A stretch of DNA of 64,000 nucleotides. Source: Thoreauomyces humboldtii (taxonomy: Eukaryota > Chytridiomycota > Chytridiomycetes > Spizellomycetales > Powellomycetaceae). The translations under genes and the position numbers were made by a program. Location: NCBI GenBank assembly GCA_027596035.1, contig JADGJA010000023.1, forward strand, positions 1 to 64,000, read 5' to 3'. Below are positions 43,630-52,984 of this stretch, piece after piece. The notes beneath the pieces are model-generated. The model was not told the origin of the DNA, searched no databases, and saw only the letters and a program-made list of their open reading frames with translations. Numbering within the stretch: the stretch's first letter is position 1; every line of letters begins with the position of its first letter.

Positions 43630-44626
43630 TCAAATGAAACCGATCTGTTGATACATGTAACAAAGAAGTAGAGTTTAATCTCGAGTACGCAGGAATCGAA
43701 AGGAAATCCACTCATTATTGGGTACCTTGTTCGCAACGTCAAGGGCGTCAACGTCAGCGGAAAGACGTACATACGCCTTCTTCTTTCCGTCGGGCCTAAT
43801 GAGGGTGTTGATCTTGGCGGCGTCAACATCGTAGAGACGCTTGACGGCATCCTTGATCTGCCTCTTGTTGGACCGCACATCGCAGATGAAGACAAGGGTG
43901 TTGTTCTCCTCAATCTTCTTCATGGCCGACTCGGTGTTCAGGGGGAACTGCACGATCTTGTACTGATCGAGCAGGGGAGTGCGGGGGACGGACCGGCGGG
44001 GATACTTGGGAGCACGGGCGAGCTTAAGGGTCTTGGGCAGGTAGAAGTGCGTCTTGGTGCGAATCTTGTGGACGCGCTTGCCATTGGTGCCCTTCAGAGC
44101 AGCCTTCTTAGCGCCCTGTGCCTTAGCGGCAGCAGTGGTGGGGGTAGCTGAAGGTGGGAGGATGATAACAGCGCGCACAGGGTCAGCAATCCAAATCACG
44201 AGGAAGCTTGTAGCTAGCATTCCTCTAGCTCAGGCAGCAGAGTTCCTCTGCACGGTCGTCGGTGGCATATGCTCCTGCCCTGAACCCAAATTTGTATCCT
44301 GTCCCGCCCCACGAAATCAAGTCAGGAATCTCCACCTCGACGTATCCCCAGAGCGTGGCATAACGGATTCCGACTCCGCCTAATCTTTTGTCATGTCTTC
44401 CGAATACTGTTCTGTATCGCTGCCCTCCTGCCCGCCCAAGCCGAGCGAGAGAAGTATAGCTTAGCGAGCCTTCCCGTAGCACTTTCTCGAGCTAATTCGA
44501 AACTCGTGGCCGTCCTCCTTTGAGCTGACTAGTGAGCCTGGGCGGCAAGTGACCGACGCCGGTGCATCTTGCAGAGTGAGAGTATGGAACAGTATGTTTA
44601 CCTTTCGTTGCTGCCTTGGGTGCCAT
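43630..44626 (-). CDS. RPL23A: Ribosomal protein uL23 (RPL23A/L25)
   Basis: A large-subunit protein lying at the exit of the peptide tunnel, where SRP and other factors dock. Three exons (44626-44602, 44147-43726, 43644-43630) give 153 aa (human 156). The start is [20 protein letters not shown]. The globular part has [54 protein letters not shown] and [20 protein letters not shown]. The last exon is only 15 nt and supplies IGFI plus the stop, restoring the family ending DVANKIG.I. Reading through without the last intron would instead give a non-conserved end. Intron 1 (44601-44148) is 454 nt, far longer than other introns here. It converges with the EFCAB5-like gene. Confidence 0.95.
44148..44601 (-). 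other. Long first intron of the uL23 gene
   Basis: 454 nt, about seven times the usual intron length here. It contains an 85-codon open frame on the same strand (44225-44482) without known relatives. I looked for C/D-box or H/ACA snoRNA motifs and saw none that was clear. Confidence 0.4.
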
Positions 44627-44882
44627 ATCTAGTTGCCTCCTCTACAAGAAAACAGAGATTGAGGGTGTGCGAGGGACCAAAAAGTCAAGGGGAGTTGCCA
44701 AAGAGGAGCCACGGAAAGTGGAACAAGAAAGCCTGCCCTAGCCCTACCTAGCTTTGCCGACTACCGGTAACGCGAGCTTGACAACTACTGGTCTTTCGAT
44801 AACTTGAGTCGGGATCACGGTTATGACGATCGTGTTGACAGAGACACGAGGATTTGTACTTCCAACTTCACCATCTCCCAGT

Positions 44883-47180
44883 CTAGTCATCAGTCTTCTG
44901 TAAATAATGACAGGCTCTCCAGAAAAACATGTCGCACATGCGTTTATCGAAGGTGAGTGGACCGGCCAGAAAGGCGGGCAAGTCCACCGTTCCGCGTCCC
45001 TGGACCCCACGCGCGGACACTGGCTCGCAGAGGTACTCGATCGGTTCGGCGGTTGGCAGAGCCGTCTCTGATGGCGTGTAAAGATTGTAATCGAGAGCTG
45101 CCGGCGATATAGTTTGAGTGAAGATATTCTCGCCATGAAGGTTTGCATGCTTGTCCTGCTTACCGCCTAACCGACCCTTGTGCTTGCATTTGAAGACGAT
45201 TGCAGGGATTTCAGGTGTTTCCTCCGCGGCGTCTCTCCCCTCCTGTTCTTCGTCGTCATCCACGGCGGGCCAGGCCACATCCTCGACCGATTGTATGGTG
45301 ACACCCGTGAGTTCCTCGTACATCCTCACCATCCGTTCGACCGTAATGAGATAACGGTCATGCTGCTGTAATCTTTGCACTTGAGACGTAGCCACTCGCA
45401 GCTCTTCCGAGAGTGCCGTGATCGATTGCTTCTGTTGCTTGGCTAAGAAAATGTAAGAACGCAACGTTAGGAAGCCCGCAGGCAAGAAAGCGACCAGCTT
45501 CAGACATGGTGGCATACCTTTCGCCCGGAATTTGACAGCCTCCTCCTCCATTTGCTTGACCTGGCCCTGTGCCTGCTCTGCAGCAGCCTTCAACTCCTTC
45601 AAATTTTCCCGATCGGCATCACTCGCAACCGGCTTCTCCTTCTCAGCCTCCACGGCCTTGTTCTTGATGCTATGAGCAGCTGCCTTCTCATGACTTTCCG
45701 CAAGCGCACGTCTGGCCTCGTCCCGCTCGGCCTCGGTCTCCTTCAACTGCCTCCTGATGGCTTTGTTGCCTGAAACACCCGCTTGCAGCTTTTCTCGAAG
45801 GGACTGGATTTCGGCTTGAAGTTGGGCGTCGTACTCCTCGCTTGCTGCACAAATCAAGTCACACGGATGGTCAAAAAAGTCGGAAAAAGTTGCAAGATCC
45901 TAGGTAGCAGTACCTTTGAATCGCGCTTCGGCTGTAATCTTATATTGCGCGAACGACTCCTCGGCTTGTTTAACTCCAACGTCTTTCAACTCGTCGTAAC
46001 GCGCCCGAAGCTCGATTATTGTGTCTGTAAGCTGTCCATGGCGTTAGGGGAGGTCTGGAATGCATCGCTAAGCTGAGCGAGGTTCCTCACTTGCTGCCTT
46101 TCAGTGTCTCCGAGGGCGGATTCCAGGGTAACACCGTCCTCTGCTTTGGAGGCCTCGCCGACCGGGATGGCCCGCCCCGCTTTGCGATGCGATGGGGCGG
46201 CAGCCTGATGAAGCAACTCGGCTTCCGCGTCTTCTCTCGATGCTCCGGTACTATTCCTCATCGAATCCTCTGATGCTGGTGTTGCAGGTAGCGGGGACGC
46301 CCGCTTAGTAGTTGGTTTACCTTTTGTAGGCGCGGGATAATTTTCTTCGGCCTGCTTTAAATTTGCCTTTACCGCGGGTTTTGGCTTGGTACCAGCTTTT
46401 CTCTTATCCTCAAGTACGGGAACTGACGCGGCATCTTCCACCTCAATCTCCGACTCCATCGCATCGGCTGCTGGCACGTTGACCGATTGTGAGCGCTGTC
46501 TCGTAGCCGCGTTTTTCTGGCGGGCGGAGGTTGGCCGAGGGGGAGACGGAGGCGGCTTCGCGTTCTTCGCAGAACTTTCTTTGGGCTCTTCGGCTTCGAT
46601 CGATGCATTCTTTGAACGCTTGGCAACCTTACTACGCTTCTTTGGAGGAGCTGGCAAGAGCGTGTCAGCCACCCCCTTGGTTCGACGGGACGCAGTGTGG
46701 TGTTTCTCACCTTTCTCAGTAAGCTCATCCTCTGTATCAGGGGCATCTTCCACTGCCGATATCGTATTGGACGACCCAACGAGCTCGTCCTCCTCTTCTT
46801 CCACCGCCTGCGACTTTTTTGCTCGCGCCTTGGTGGCAGGCTTGACTGCAGCTTTCGGGGCGATCGCGGCAGCCTTCCTCTTTGATCCCGTTTTGGAAGG
46901 ACCACCGTCCTTGTCCTCAGACGCGTCCGTCTTCCCCTTTGTCTGTGTCATTCTGGCTCCATCCACCACCCAGAACGGAGTGACAGTAGTGGTGCGCTTT
47001 CTTCTGCCGTCTGTGGCGTGCAGAGACGAGGGTTTGGGGTTTTCTTTGTCCACTGACTTTAGGGCAGCTTGTGTGGGCTTTGCTGCTGCGGCTGTCTTTT
47101 TCTTTGCCTTAATGTCAGTCTCGGTACCAGATGTAAGCGAACTCTCAATGTGAAGAGGTAGATACCTGTGACTTTGCCAT
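44883..47180 (-). CDS. Monopolin complex subunit Csm1/Pcs1
   Basis: Csm1/Pcs1 forms V-shaped kinetochore clamps, in yeasts needed for meiosis I mono-orientation (Csm1) or to prevent merotelic attachment (Pcs1). The first exon codes MAKSQ (47180-47166); exon 2 runs from 47107 and is disordered, Lys/Ala/Ser-rich (about 350 aa). An intron joins ERQQ to LTDTIIELRARYDELKDVGV, the start of a coiled coil that continues QLQAEIQSLREKLQAGVSGN and to QKQSITALSEELRV. The globular domain follows: VRMYEELTGVTIQSVEDVAW, EIPAIVFKCKHKG, then the end VDLPAFLAGPLTFDKRMCDM and FFWRACHYLQ. This matches the Csm1 fold signature (ITGL.I then F.C then Y.P...LP.fL...l.F....m..FF.R....L). Family call is by pattern, so moderately sure. 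It is divergent from the SETD6-like gene (272 bp). Confidence 0.75.
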
Positions 47181-47452
47181 GTTCCGTCGACCTCCCCGTC
47201 CCTCACCGATGAGCATTGACCAGCGAGTACCTCGTTCGTGGACGGGAGGAGAGTGACAGACAGGCAGACGGGGGTCACAAACGCGTCGGAAGGGTTCGGA
47301 CACGATGCGACAAGGTTGATGTTATCAATGAGCACTGCCACCCACCCCCAACCCACGCAGCCCAAACGCCAAAAATCCCTTTCTCCCCGTTTTCCTTTCT
47401 TTTGTTTTTTTTCCCACCAACACACCCCTCCTTCTCCCACACATCAGACCCA

Positions 47453-49129
47453 ATGATAACGTCGTCAAACGAACAGAAGCTAGCGGAAGTCATCGACTGG
47501 CTGAGAACTCACGACATCGAGTACGACTCCAACGCCATCGAACTCCGTCGCGACGAGGCCTCCGGCGCGTTCTCAGTGTACGCCATCCAGCACCTCTCAG
47601 ACGAACAGACTCTTTGCCGTATACCCAAAGAGACCGTCCTCTCAAGGAGAACTTGTGGAGCTGCCGATGCGCTTGAAGAGTCTGAGCTCGGTGGCGTGCT
47701 AGCTCTTGCCTTCTGCGTGCTTTACGAGAAGGCCTTGAAGGAGCGGTCGCCTTGGTGCGGATATCTCAACAGCATCCCAGAGGAGGAACACCTGCCTCTC
47801 TTGTGGGACGAAGATGACCTGAGGATGGCAGACGGAACGGACGTGCAGCTCATGCTGCAGCGAGACATGCCTCTCCTGATCAACGACTACAACGAGCACA
47901 TCGTTCCCTTGGGCGAGCAGACCGGGATGGACCCTGCGGACTACACCTACGAACGTTTCCTCCAGGCGGCCTCCCTCGTCAGCTCGCGAGCGTTTGAGAT
48001 CGATGCGTATCACGGAGAATCGATGGTCCCTCTGGCTGACCTGTTCAACCACCAGACCTCCACGCCCTTGACGGAAGGCGAGCACGTGCACTTCGAGACG
48101 GACGCCGACGTGTGTCCACATTGCGGCGCCAACGGGGCATGCATGTGCGCTGATTCCGACGAAGAGTTTGAAGCTCCTGATACGGAAGATCCCGATGACT
48201 TTGACGAGAGGGAGGAACCCGAGTTGTACGATCCAGAAGAATGGTTGGCCCCCGCGGATCATCAGGCTGATCCATCGACTTGGGACACCACGCACGAGGT
48301 GGACTTTCTCGAGATGAACATGGTTCGGACGTGTGCGCCCGGAGAAGAGGTCTTCAACACTTACGGAAACCATGGTAACGCGTACTTGCTATCGCATTAC
48401 GGGTTCGCTGAACCAAAGAATCCTTTTGACGAGGTCATCCTGCCGATGAAAACGATAATCGAAAACGCTTCGCGGAAGCTGGGAGACGAGCGCGTGCAGG
48501 AGCGTGTACAGTTCTGGGTGCACATCGGCCGCGATATCGTGGACGACATCATGCAACCGGAGGACGACAGCGACGATGATGACCATGACGAGGAGGAGGA
48601 GGAGGAGGATGGAAGCGAGGGCTCCGACGCAGGATCCGAGCGGGCAGATGGAAGCGACGAGGAAGGGGGGGACTATGAGATGACGGACGACTTTCATTTC
48701 GACTCGAGCGGCAAAGCTTCCTGTAACCTTCTCGCCTTCCTTCATATCATCCTTGTGGACACTGCGGTCTTCCAAGCGTTTGTCGAGGATCCCGCAAAGT
48801 TCGACCGATACGTTCGAGCCATGGAAACGGGCGGCTGGACGTCGACGGGGGGGCCCACCAGCAAAAAGACTCGCAGCACCGGCAACAAGGTCCGTGCCAC
48901 GCAGTCGCCTCTGCATCGGGCCGTCAAGATGATCCTACATGATTTCGCAAACGAACGGCTGGACCGTTATTCCACGACATTAGAAAACGACCGTACCTCT
49001 CTGAAAAACTTGACCGAGACTGCTTCTCCCGTGAGAAGGTTTTGCCTCCTCCTACGGATCGGCGAGAAGGAGGTGCTCATGCGTGCCAAGAAGAACTATG
49101 GAATCGTGACAGGGATAGCGCGGCGATGA
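47453..49129 (+). CDS. SET-domain lysine methyltransferase, SETD6/RKM-like
   Basis: The protein resembles SETD6 and fungal ribosomal-protein lysine methyltransferases with a Rubisco-LSMT-type substrate-binding domain. One exon, 558 aa. The start at 47453 is chosen for MITSSNEQKLAEVIDWLRTH; the frame is open further upstream into the divergent promoter. The N-terminal part has LSDEQTLCRIPKETVLSRRT and the helical iSET insert WCGYLNSIPEEEHLPLLW. Catalytic motifs are SMVPLADLFNHQT (the NH motif that binds S-adenosylmethionine) and PGEEVFNTYGNHGNAYLLSH. Between them lies an unusual acidic insertion with CPHCGANGACMC, a four-cysteine cluster that might bind a metal. A second acidic stretch (about residues 365-405) splits the C-terminal domain. 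The substrate is unknown. Confidence 0.85.
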   Translation: MITSSNEQKLAEVIDWLRTHDIEYDSNAIELRRDEASGAFSVYAIQHLSDEQTLCRIPKETVLSRRTCGAADALEESELGGVLALAFCVLYEKALKERSPWCGYLNSIPEEEHLPLLWDEDDLRMADGTDVQLMLQRDMPLLINDYNEHIVPLGEQTGMDPADYTYERFLQAASLVSSRAFEIDAYHGESMVPLADLFNHQTSTPLTEGEHVHFETDADVCPHCGANGACMCADSDEEFEAPDTEDPDDFDEREEPELYDPEEWLAPADHQADPSTWDTTHEVDFLEMNMVRTCAPGEEVFNTYGNHGNAYLLSHYGFAEPKNPFDEVILPMKTIIENASRKLGDERVQERVQFWVHIGRDIVDDIMQPEDDSDDDDHDEEEEEEDGSEGSDAGSERADGSDEEGGDYEMTDDFHFDSSGKASCNLLAFLHIILVDTAVFQAFVEDPAKFDRYVRAMETGGWTSTGGPTSKKTRSTGNKVRATQSPLHRAVKMILHDFANERLDRYSTTLENDRTSLKNLTETASPVRRFCLLLRIGEKEVLMRAKKNYGIVTGIARR

Positions 49130-49621
49130 AGATTAGCACTCTGTGTATACTGTAATAGACCACCCGAATACTTCGCGGAGTCTCGTATTGCTACTCGTTT
49201 TGCATATATCTAGCGGCTGCCGAATGTGAAGAATTGGGCGTGGTCGTGAGAAGGTGAGAAGGTCTGCGGTTTTTTTTCCGATTGCCATAAGGGGATCAGG
49301 GAGAGTCCCTTGACCGATTGTCAAAAGACCGATGCAAACGTAAGAGACTCTATCAACAGGATCGGAACCAACTGCTGCTACTAGGAAGCCCAGGCGGGAG
49401 GCAGAGGGGTGGGCACTGGGCAGAGGGAGGGGCCTCTCGATTCGACAGCGCGGAACTCTTCGGAGCCTTGCCCCCTCCTTTTTTCCCCCCTCCCCTTGGT
49501 CGCTTTTCTTGAGGCGTTTGCCTCTCTCTCTATTGCTCATTTTCGCACAATCCCTTCTCCGAAATCTCAACCAGAGACACTTTGGGGCCGGATATCCCAG
49601 TGACCGAGAAAACAAGCAGAA
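49130..49621. promoter_or_regulatory. eL19 upstream region
   Basis: 492 bp, with a strongly CT/C-rich stretch just upstream of the eL19 start (about 49470-49560), typical for ribosomal protein promoters in fungi. No gene is seen. Confidence 0.4.
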
Positions 49622-50587
49622 ATGTACGACTTCCCTCCTTCATCCATCGATCGTCTACATCCAGTCAACGCTCGACCCAGCCTTCCGCTTCTTCCGACCC
49701 GATACTGACCGGAAGCTGCGCTCTTTTCCCCTCTTCACAGGGCCAACCTCCGCACCCAGAAGCGTCTGGCTGCCGCCGTCCTCAAGTGCGGTCAGCGCAA
49801 GATCTGGCTTGACCCCAACGAGGTCAACGAGATCGCTAACGCCAACTCCCGTGAGTTTCCTTCTTTTGACTCTCCCGGGCTTTTCCAGGGAAGGGAGATG
49901 GAGGGAAAGGGGAGGGATTCTCAATTCAGCTCCCTCTCTCAGGTCAGAACATCCGTAAGCTGGCCAAGGATGGACTCATCATCAAGAAGCCCGAGGCCGC
50001 CGTGTCCCGTTTCCGCACCAGGGAGCGCGCCGCCGCCAAGCGTCTCGGTCGTCACACCGGTCCCGGAAAGCGAAAGGGAACCAACGGTAGGTCGATGGGG
50101 GGAGAGTAGGGCGAGGGAGAGAACATCCGACGGGACCGACCATTCATCCCAACCTTGGAAACCAAACAGAGGCACGTATGCCTACTACGGTCCTCTGGAT
50201 GCGTCGCATGCGGGTCCTCCGTCGTTTGCTCCGCAAGTACCGCGAGTCGGGAAAGATCGACCGTCACCTGTACCACGAGCTCTACATGAAGGCCAAGGGT
50301 AACGTCTTCAAGAACAAGCGTGTCCTCATGGAGTACATCCACAAGGCCAAGGCTGAGAAGGCTCGTGTGAAGCTGCTTGAGTATGTTTTGAAATTCCTTC
50401 GAACTCGAACTGTTCGTCCCGGTCCGTTCCCCTTACTCATCCTTTGCCTTTTTTTCCCTTCCATAGGGACCAGGCCCAGGCTCACCGTGTCAAGGGCAAG
50501 GAAGCTCGCGCACGTCGCCAGGGTCGCATCGACGCCAAGAAGGAGGCTCTCCGCACCGGTGTCGTTCCCGCCACCGAGGCCAAGTAG
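49622..50587 (+). CDS. RPL19: Ribosomal protein eL19
   Basis: Large-subunit protein. Five coding exons are read: 49622-49623, 49741-49850, 49943-50086, 50170-50380 and 50467-50587, giving 195 aa (human 196). The initiator codon itself is split: AT lies before the first intron (donor GTACGA) and G after it (acceptor CTTCACAG), giving [29 protein letters not shown]. Conserved blocks are [59 protein letters not shown] and [21 protein letters not shown] recall that the budding yeast RPL19 genes also have a 2-nt first coding exon, so the position may be ancient. The gene converges with p47. Confidence 0.96.
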
Positions 50588-50820
50588 ACAGTTCGTTTTT
50601 CATTAGACGATATTTTTTTCTTGTACAGTTATCAGTCAACTTCCCCTTTTCCATGACGCCTTGCACCAGAATCCCAGACCAACGACAGCGCTAGCTTTCT
50701 GCAATGCCAGGAACCGTGGGATTCCATCCTTTCGGAAGTGGGGAATATGTCGATAACGCAGCAGTTGACGCTAGTATATCTGGAGTGAAGAAGAAATCTG
50801 CATGGCTATCTGCGTCACGG

Positions 50821-52664
50821 TCACGCGTATCTTTGCACGATGACTGCGTTGACAAGACCCGCGTCCTTGACTGTGGCAGTCTCGTCTGCGAGTTCCTTTG
50901 CGGGGTAGGAGAGTTGCAGGATGTATCTTCGGTTCGTCACATCCGGCCGAGAGCTGTGGTATGGTCAGAAACAATACGGTACGATCTTCAGTTACCGAAG
51001 AGAACTTACGCGTTGACAAACCGGCGGACTTCGCCGACCGTGTTTGTGTGGTTCACCTTAACAATCAATCTGAATAGCAAAGGGTAAGTCTCAAGAGAAC
51101 CTGTCGGTATCAGTACGGGCAGCGATCGCATATCTCAATCTCACCTTGACCCGTCCGCAAGTCTGACCTGAATGGACGTGACAGGTTGGCCCTCGTCGAT
51201 TGGAAAGGTAATGACACTCGCAGGGGCGGGGGGACCGGCAAATGACGAAGACGAGGCTCCCGTCGTCGCAGCCTTCGGGAATCCGCCTGGGAATGACTCG
51301 GTGTGTGATTCTTCCAATTCCGCAGTTATGCCACCTAGACGGTTCCCGGAACCACTGAAAGACGCAGCGGGCTTCTTTGCCGATGGTACAAAGTCCTTGT
51401 CAAGATTTCGAGACACCTTGATCTCCACGGGCTGGTCGTAGGCAACGTTCAATAGGGAGGTCGGGGCGCGACTAAGTACATAAAGTTAGTCTTGCCTGCG
51501 TCTGCAGGCGTACTTCAGGCAACGCAACAATTCTACCCGCTGTTAATGGCCCGCAGGAACTCCTGACTCTCCGGAGCGTCGTAACTGCGAAGATCTCCAT
51601 CATCCAGACTAAAGCCGTTCCGCCAAAAAGTAAGGTGTCGAACGACAGGTTCGGTGGATCGCTCCGGTTGCGCCTGGACCGCAGGGGTGGAGGGACCGGC
51701 CTGGGCAGGGTCCTCTTCTGATCCCAAACGGAAACCTATGCGAGATGTTCAATTCCTTCGGAAGCAGAAATGAAAGTGGATGAATTGCTGATTTACCTGA
51801 ACCGCCAAAGTAGCTCGGACGCTTTGGCCCTTCATCTGACTCTGGAGGTGGTCCAGCTCTGCAAGACATTGCGTAAGATCCTCCCGCGCAGCAGAAACGA
51901 GCATGCTGGCGACTTCCTACTTTGCGGCTTTCTCCAAAATGTTCTTTACAAGATCATCGGGGTTCTTGTTTCCTCCGGGTCCTTGCATCATCAGTCCTCT
52001 GAGACGAAATGCCTTTGAGTTAAAGCTCACGAAAGCGCAAGCGGGCCCTCCTTTTTCCTCACGATTTCTCGCCCCCGGTATAAAACTTCTGATCATCGTC
52101 CTCAGACGGGTTGTCATCGCTATCACTGGCGTTTGTTGCAGCCAGCTCCGAAAAAGTCTTCACCCGGGAACTGCGAAGTCGAAGGTTCAGACAGTGTCAC
52201 ACTGCGAAAGTGCATCATAGAGTCGCATTCGCTGCGTACTTGCTAGGTCCGGGTCGCTTCTTTGAGGAAGAAGAGGAGCTGGATGCTGGACCAGCACCCT
52301 GGTATGGACCGCTACTCTGGAAAGGACCGCTGCTCTGAAATGGCCCAGCCTCCGGGGCAGCACTACCAGCGGGGCGTCCGCGCTCCTCGCTGTTTTCGAA
52401 AAAGCTGCTTGTTGCTTCCTGGTTGACGTGAGTAGTGAGGCCTCGTCCTTCCCAAGAATCATTCAGCACCGGGTTTGTTCGAAAGCATACCTGGATGTCC
52501 CAGTTGTTCGCTTCCAGGAAAAACTTGGCTGGGAATGAGAGGCCGTGATCTTCAGCAAAGGGGTCGGCGAAGGATGACTCGGTCCGCAGTCTGGCCTCAC
52601 CTTGGTCGGCCGAACAGCCGGTTACTCCTGAAAGGTGCGCTATGAGCTCTTGATGATCTGCCAT
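50821..52664 (-). CDS. p47/NSFL1C (Shp1), Cdc48/p97 adaptor with UBA, SEP and UBX domains
   Basis: p47 recruits the p97/Cdc48 ATPase for membrane fusion and for ubiquitin-dependent processes. The UBA domain is encoded by small exons: MADHQELIAHLSGVTGCSAD, then AKFFLEANNWDIQ, then EATSSFFENSEERG. Low-complexity repeats follow (GPFQSSGPFQSSGPYQGAGP). Next come LAATNASDSDDNPSEDDDQK with FYTGGEKS, and GLMMQGPGGNKNPDDLVKNI. The SEP domain is VVRHLTFWRNGFSLDDGDLR then SYDAPESQEFLRAINSG, continuing VEIKVSRNLDKDFVP. The UBX domain spans SVITFPIDEGQPVTSIQVRL, RLIVKVNHTNTVGEVRRFV and RYILQLSYPAKELADETATV with the end DAGLVNAVIVQRYA. The stop is at 50821-50823. About eight exons; the internal limits are partly approximate. 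Confidence 0.9.
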
Positions 52665-52984
52665 GTCCTTAGGTGAGTTTCGTATTATTGAGGTTTGGAG
52701 GAAGTTCTGGTCGAAGATGGAAGGATTCTGGTGACGAAGGCTTCGAGTGCTGACTCGGAGTCTCGGACTTGGACACACACACACACACACACACACAATT
52801 TTGGAACCACGCCTCTCGCCATTTCGGTTTGCCGTTTTGTCTTTGCGGGCAAGAGAGAGCGAGAGAGATCCCTCCTCCCTCAAAGGCACGCAGACTTCTC
52901 CCAAGGCACATAGGCTTTTTCCATAGCGGCACCTGCTAGGTTGCTTGGGATAGCACGGAAGCTCAGTTTGTGTTGTGTGCATGC
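52665..52984. promoter_or_regulatory. p47 / EST1 divergent promoter with an (AC)n microsatellite
   Basis: 320 bp between divergent start codons. A perfect (AC) run of about 25 nt lies at 52773-52797, followed on the plus strand by a GAGAGCGAGAGAGA stretch near 52854. Confidence 0.6.

Noticed and set aside
46369..46905. Alternative ORFs over the Csm1/Pcs1 leader, on both strands (also plus strand 46386-47153)
   Set aside because: They mirror the Lys/Ala/Ser-rich disordered exon; only the chosen frame joins the conserved coiled coil and head.
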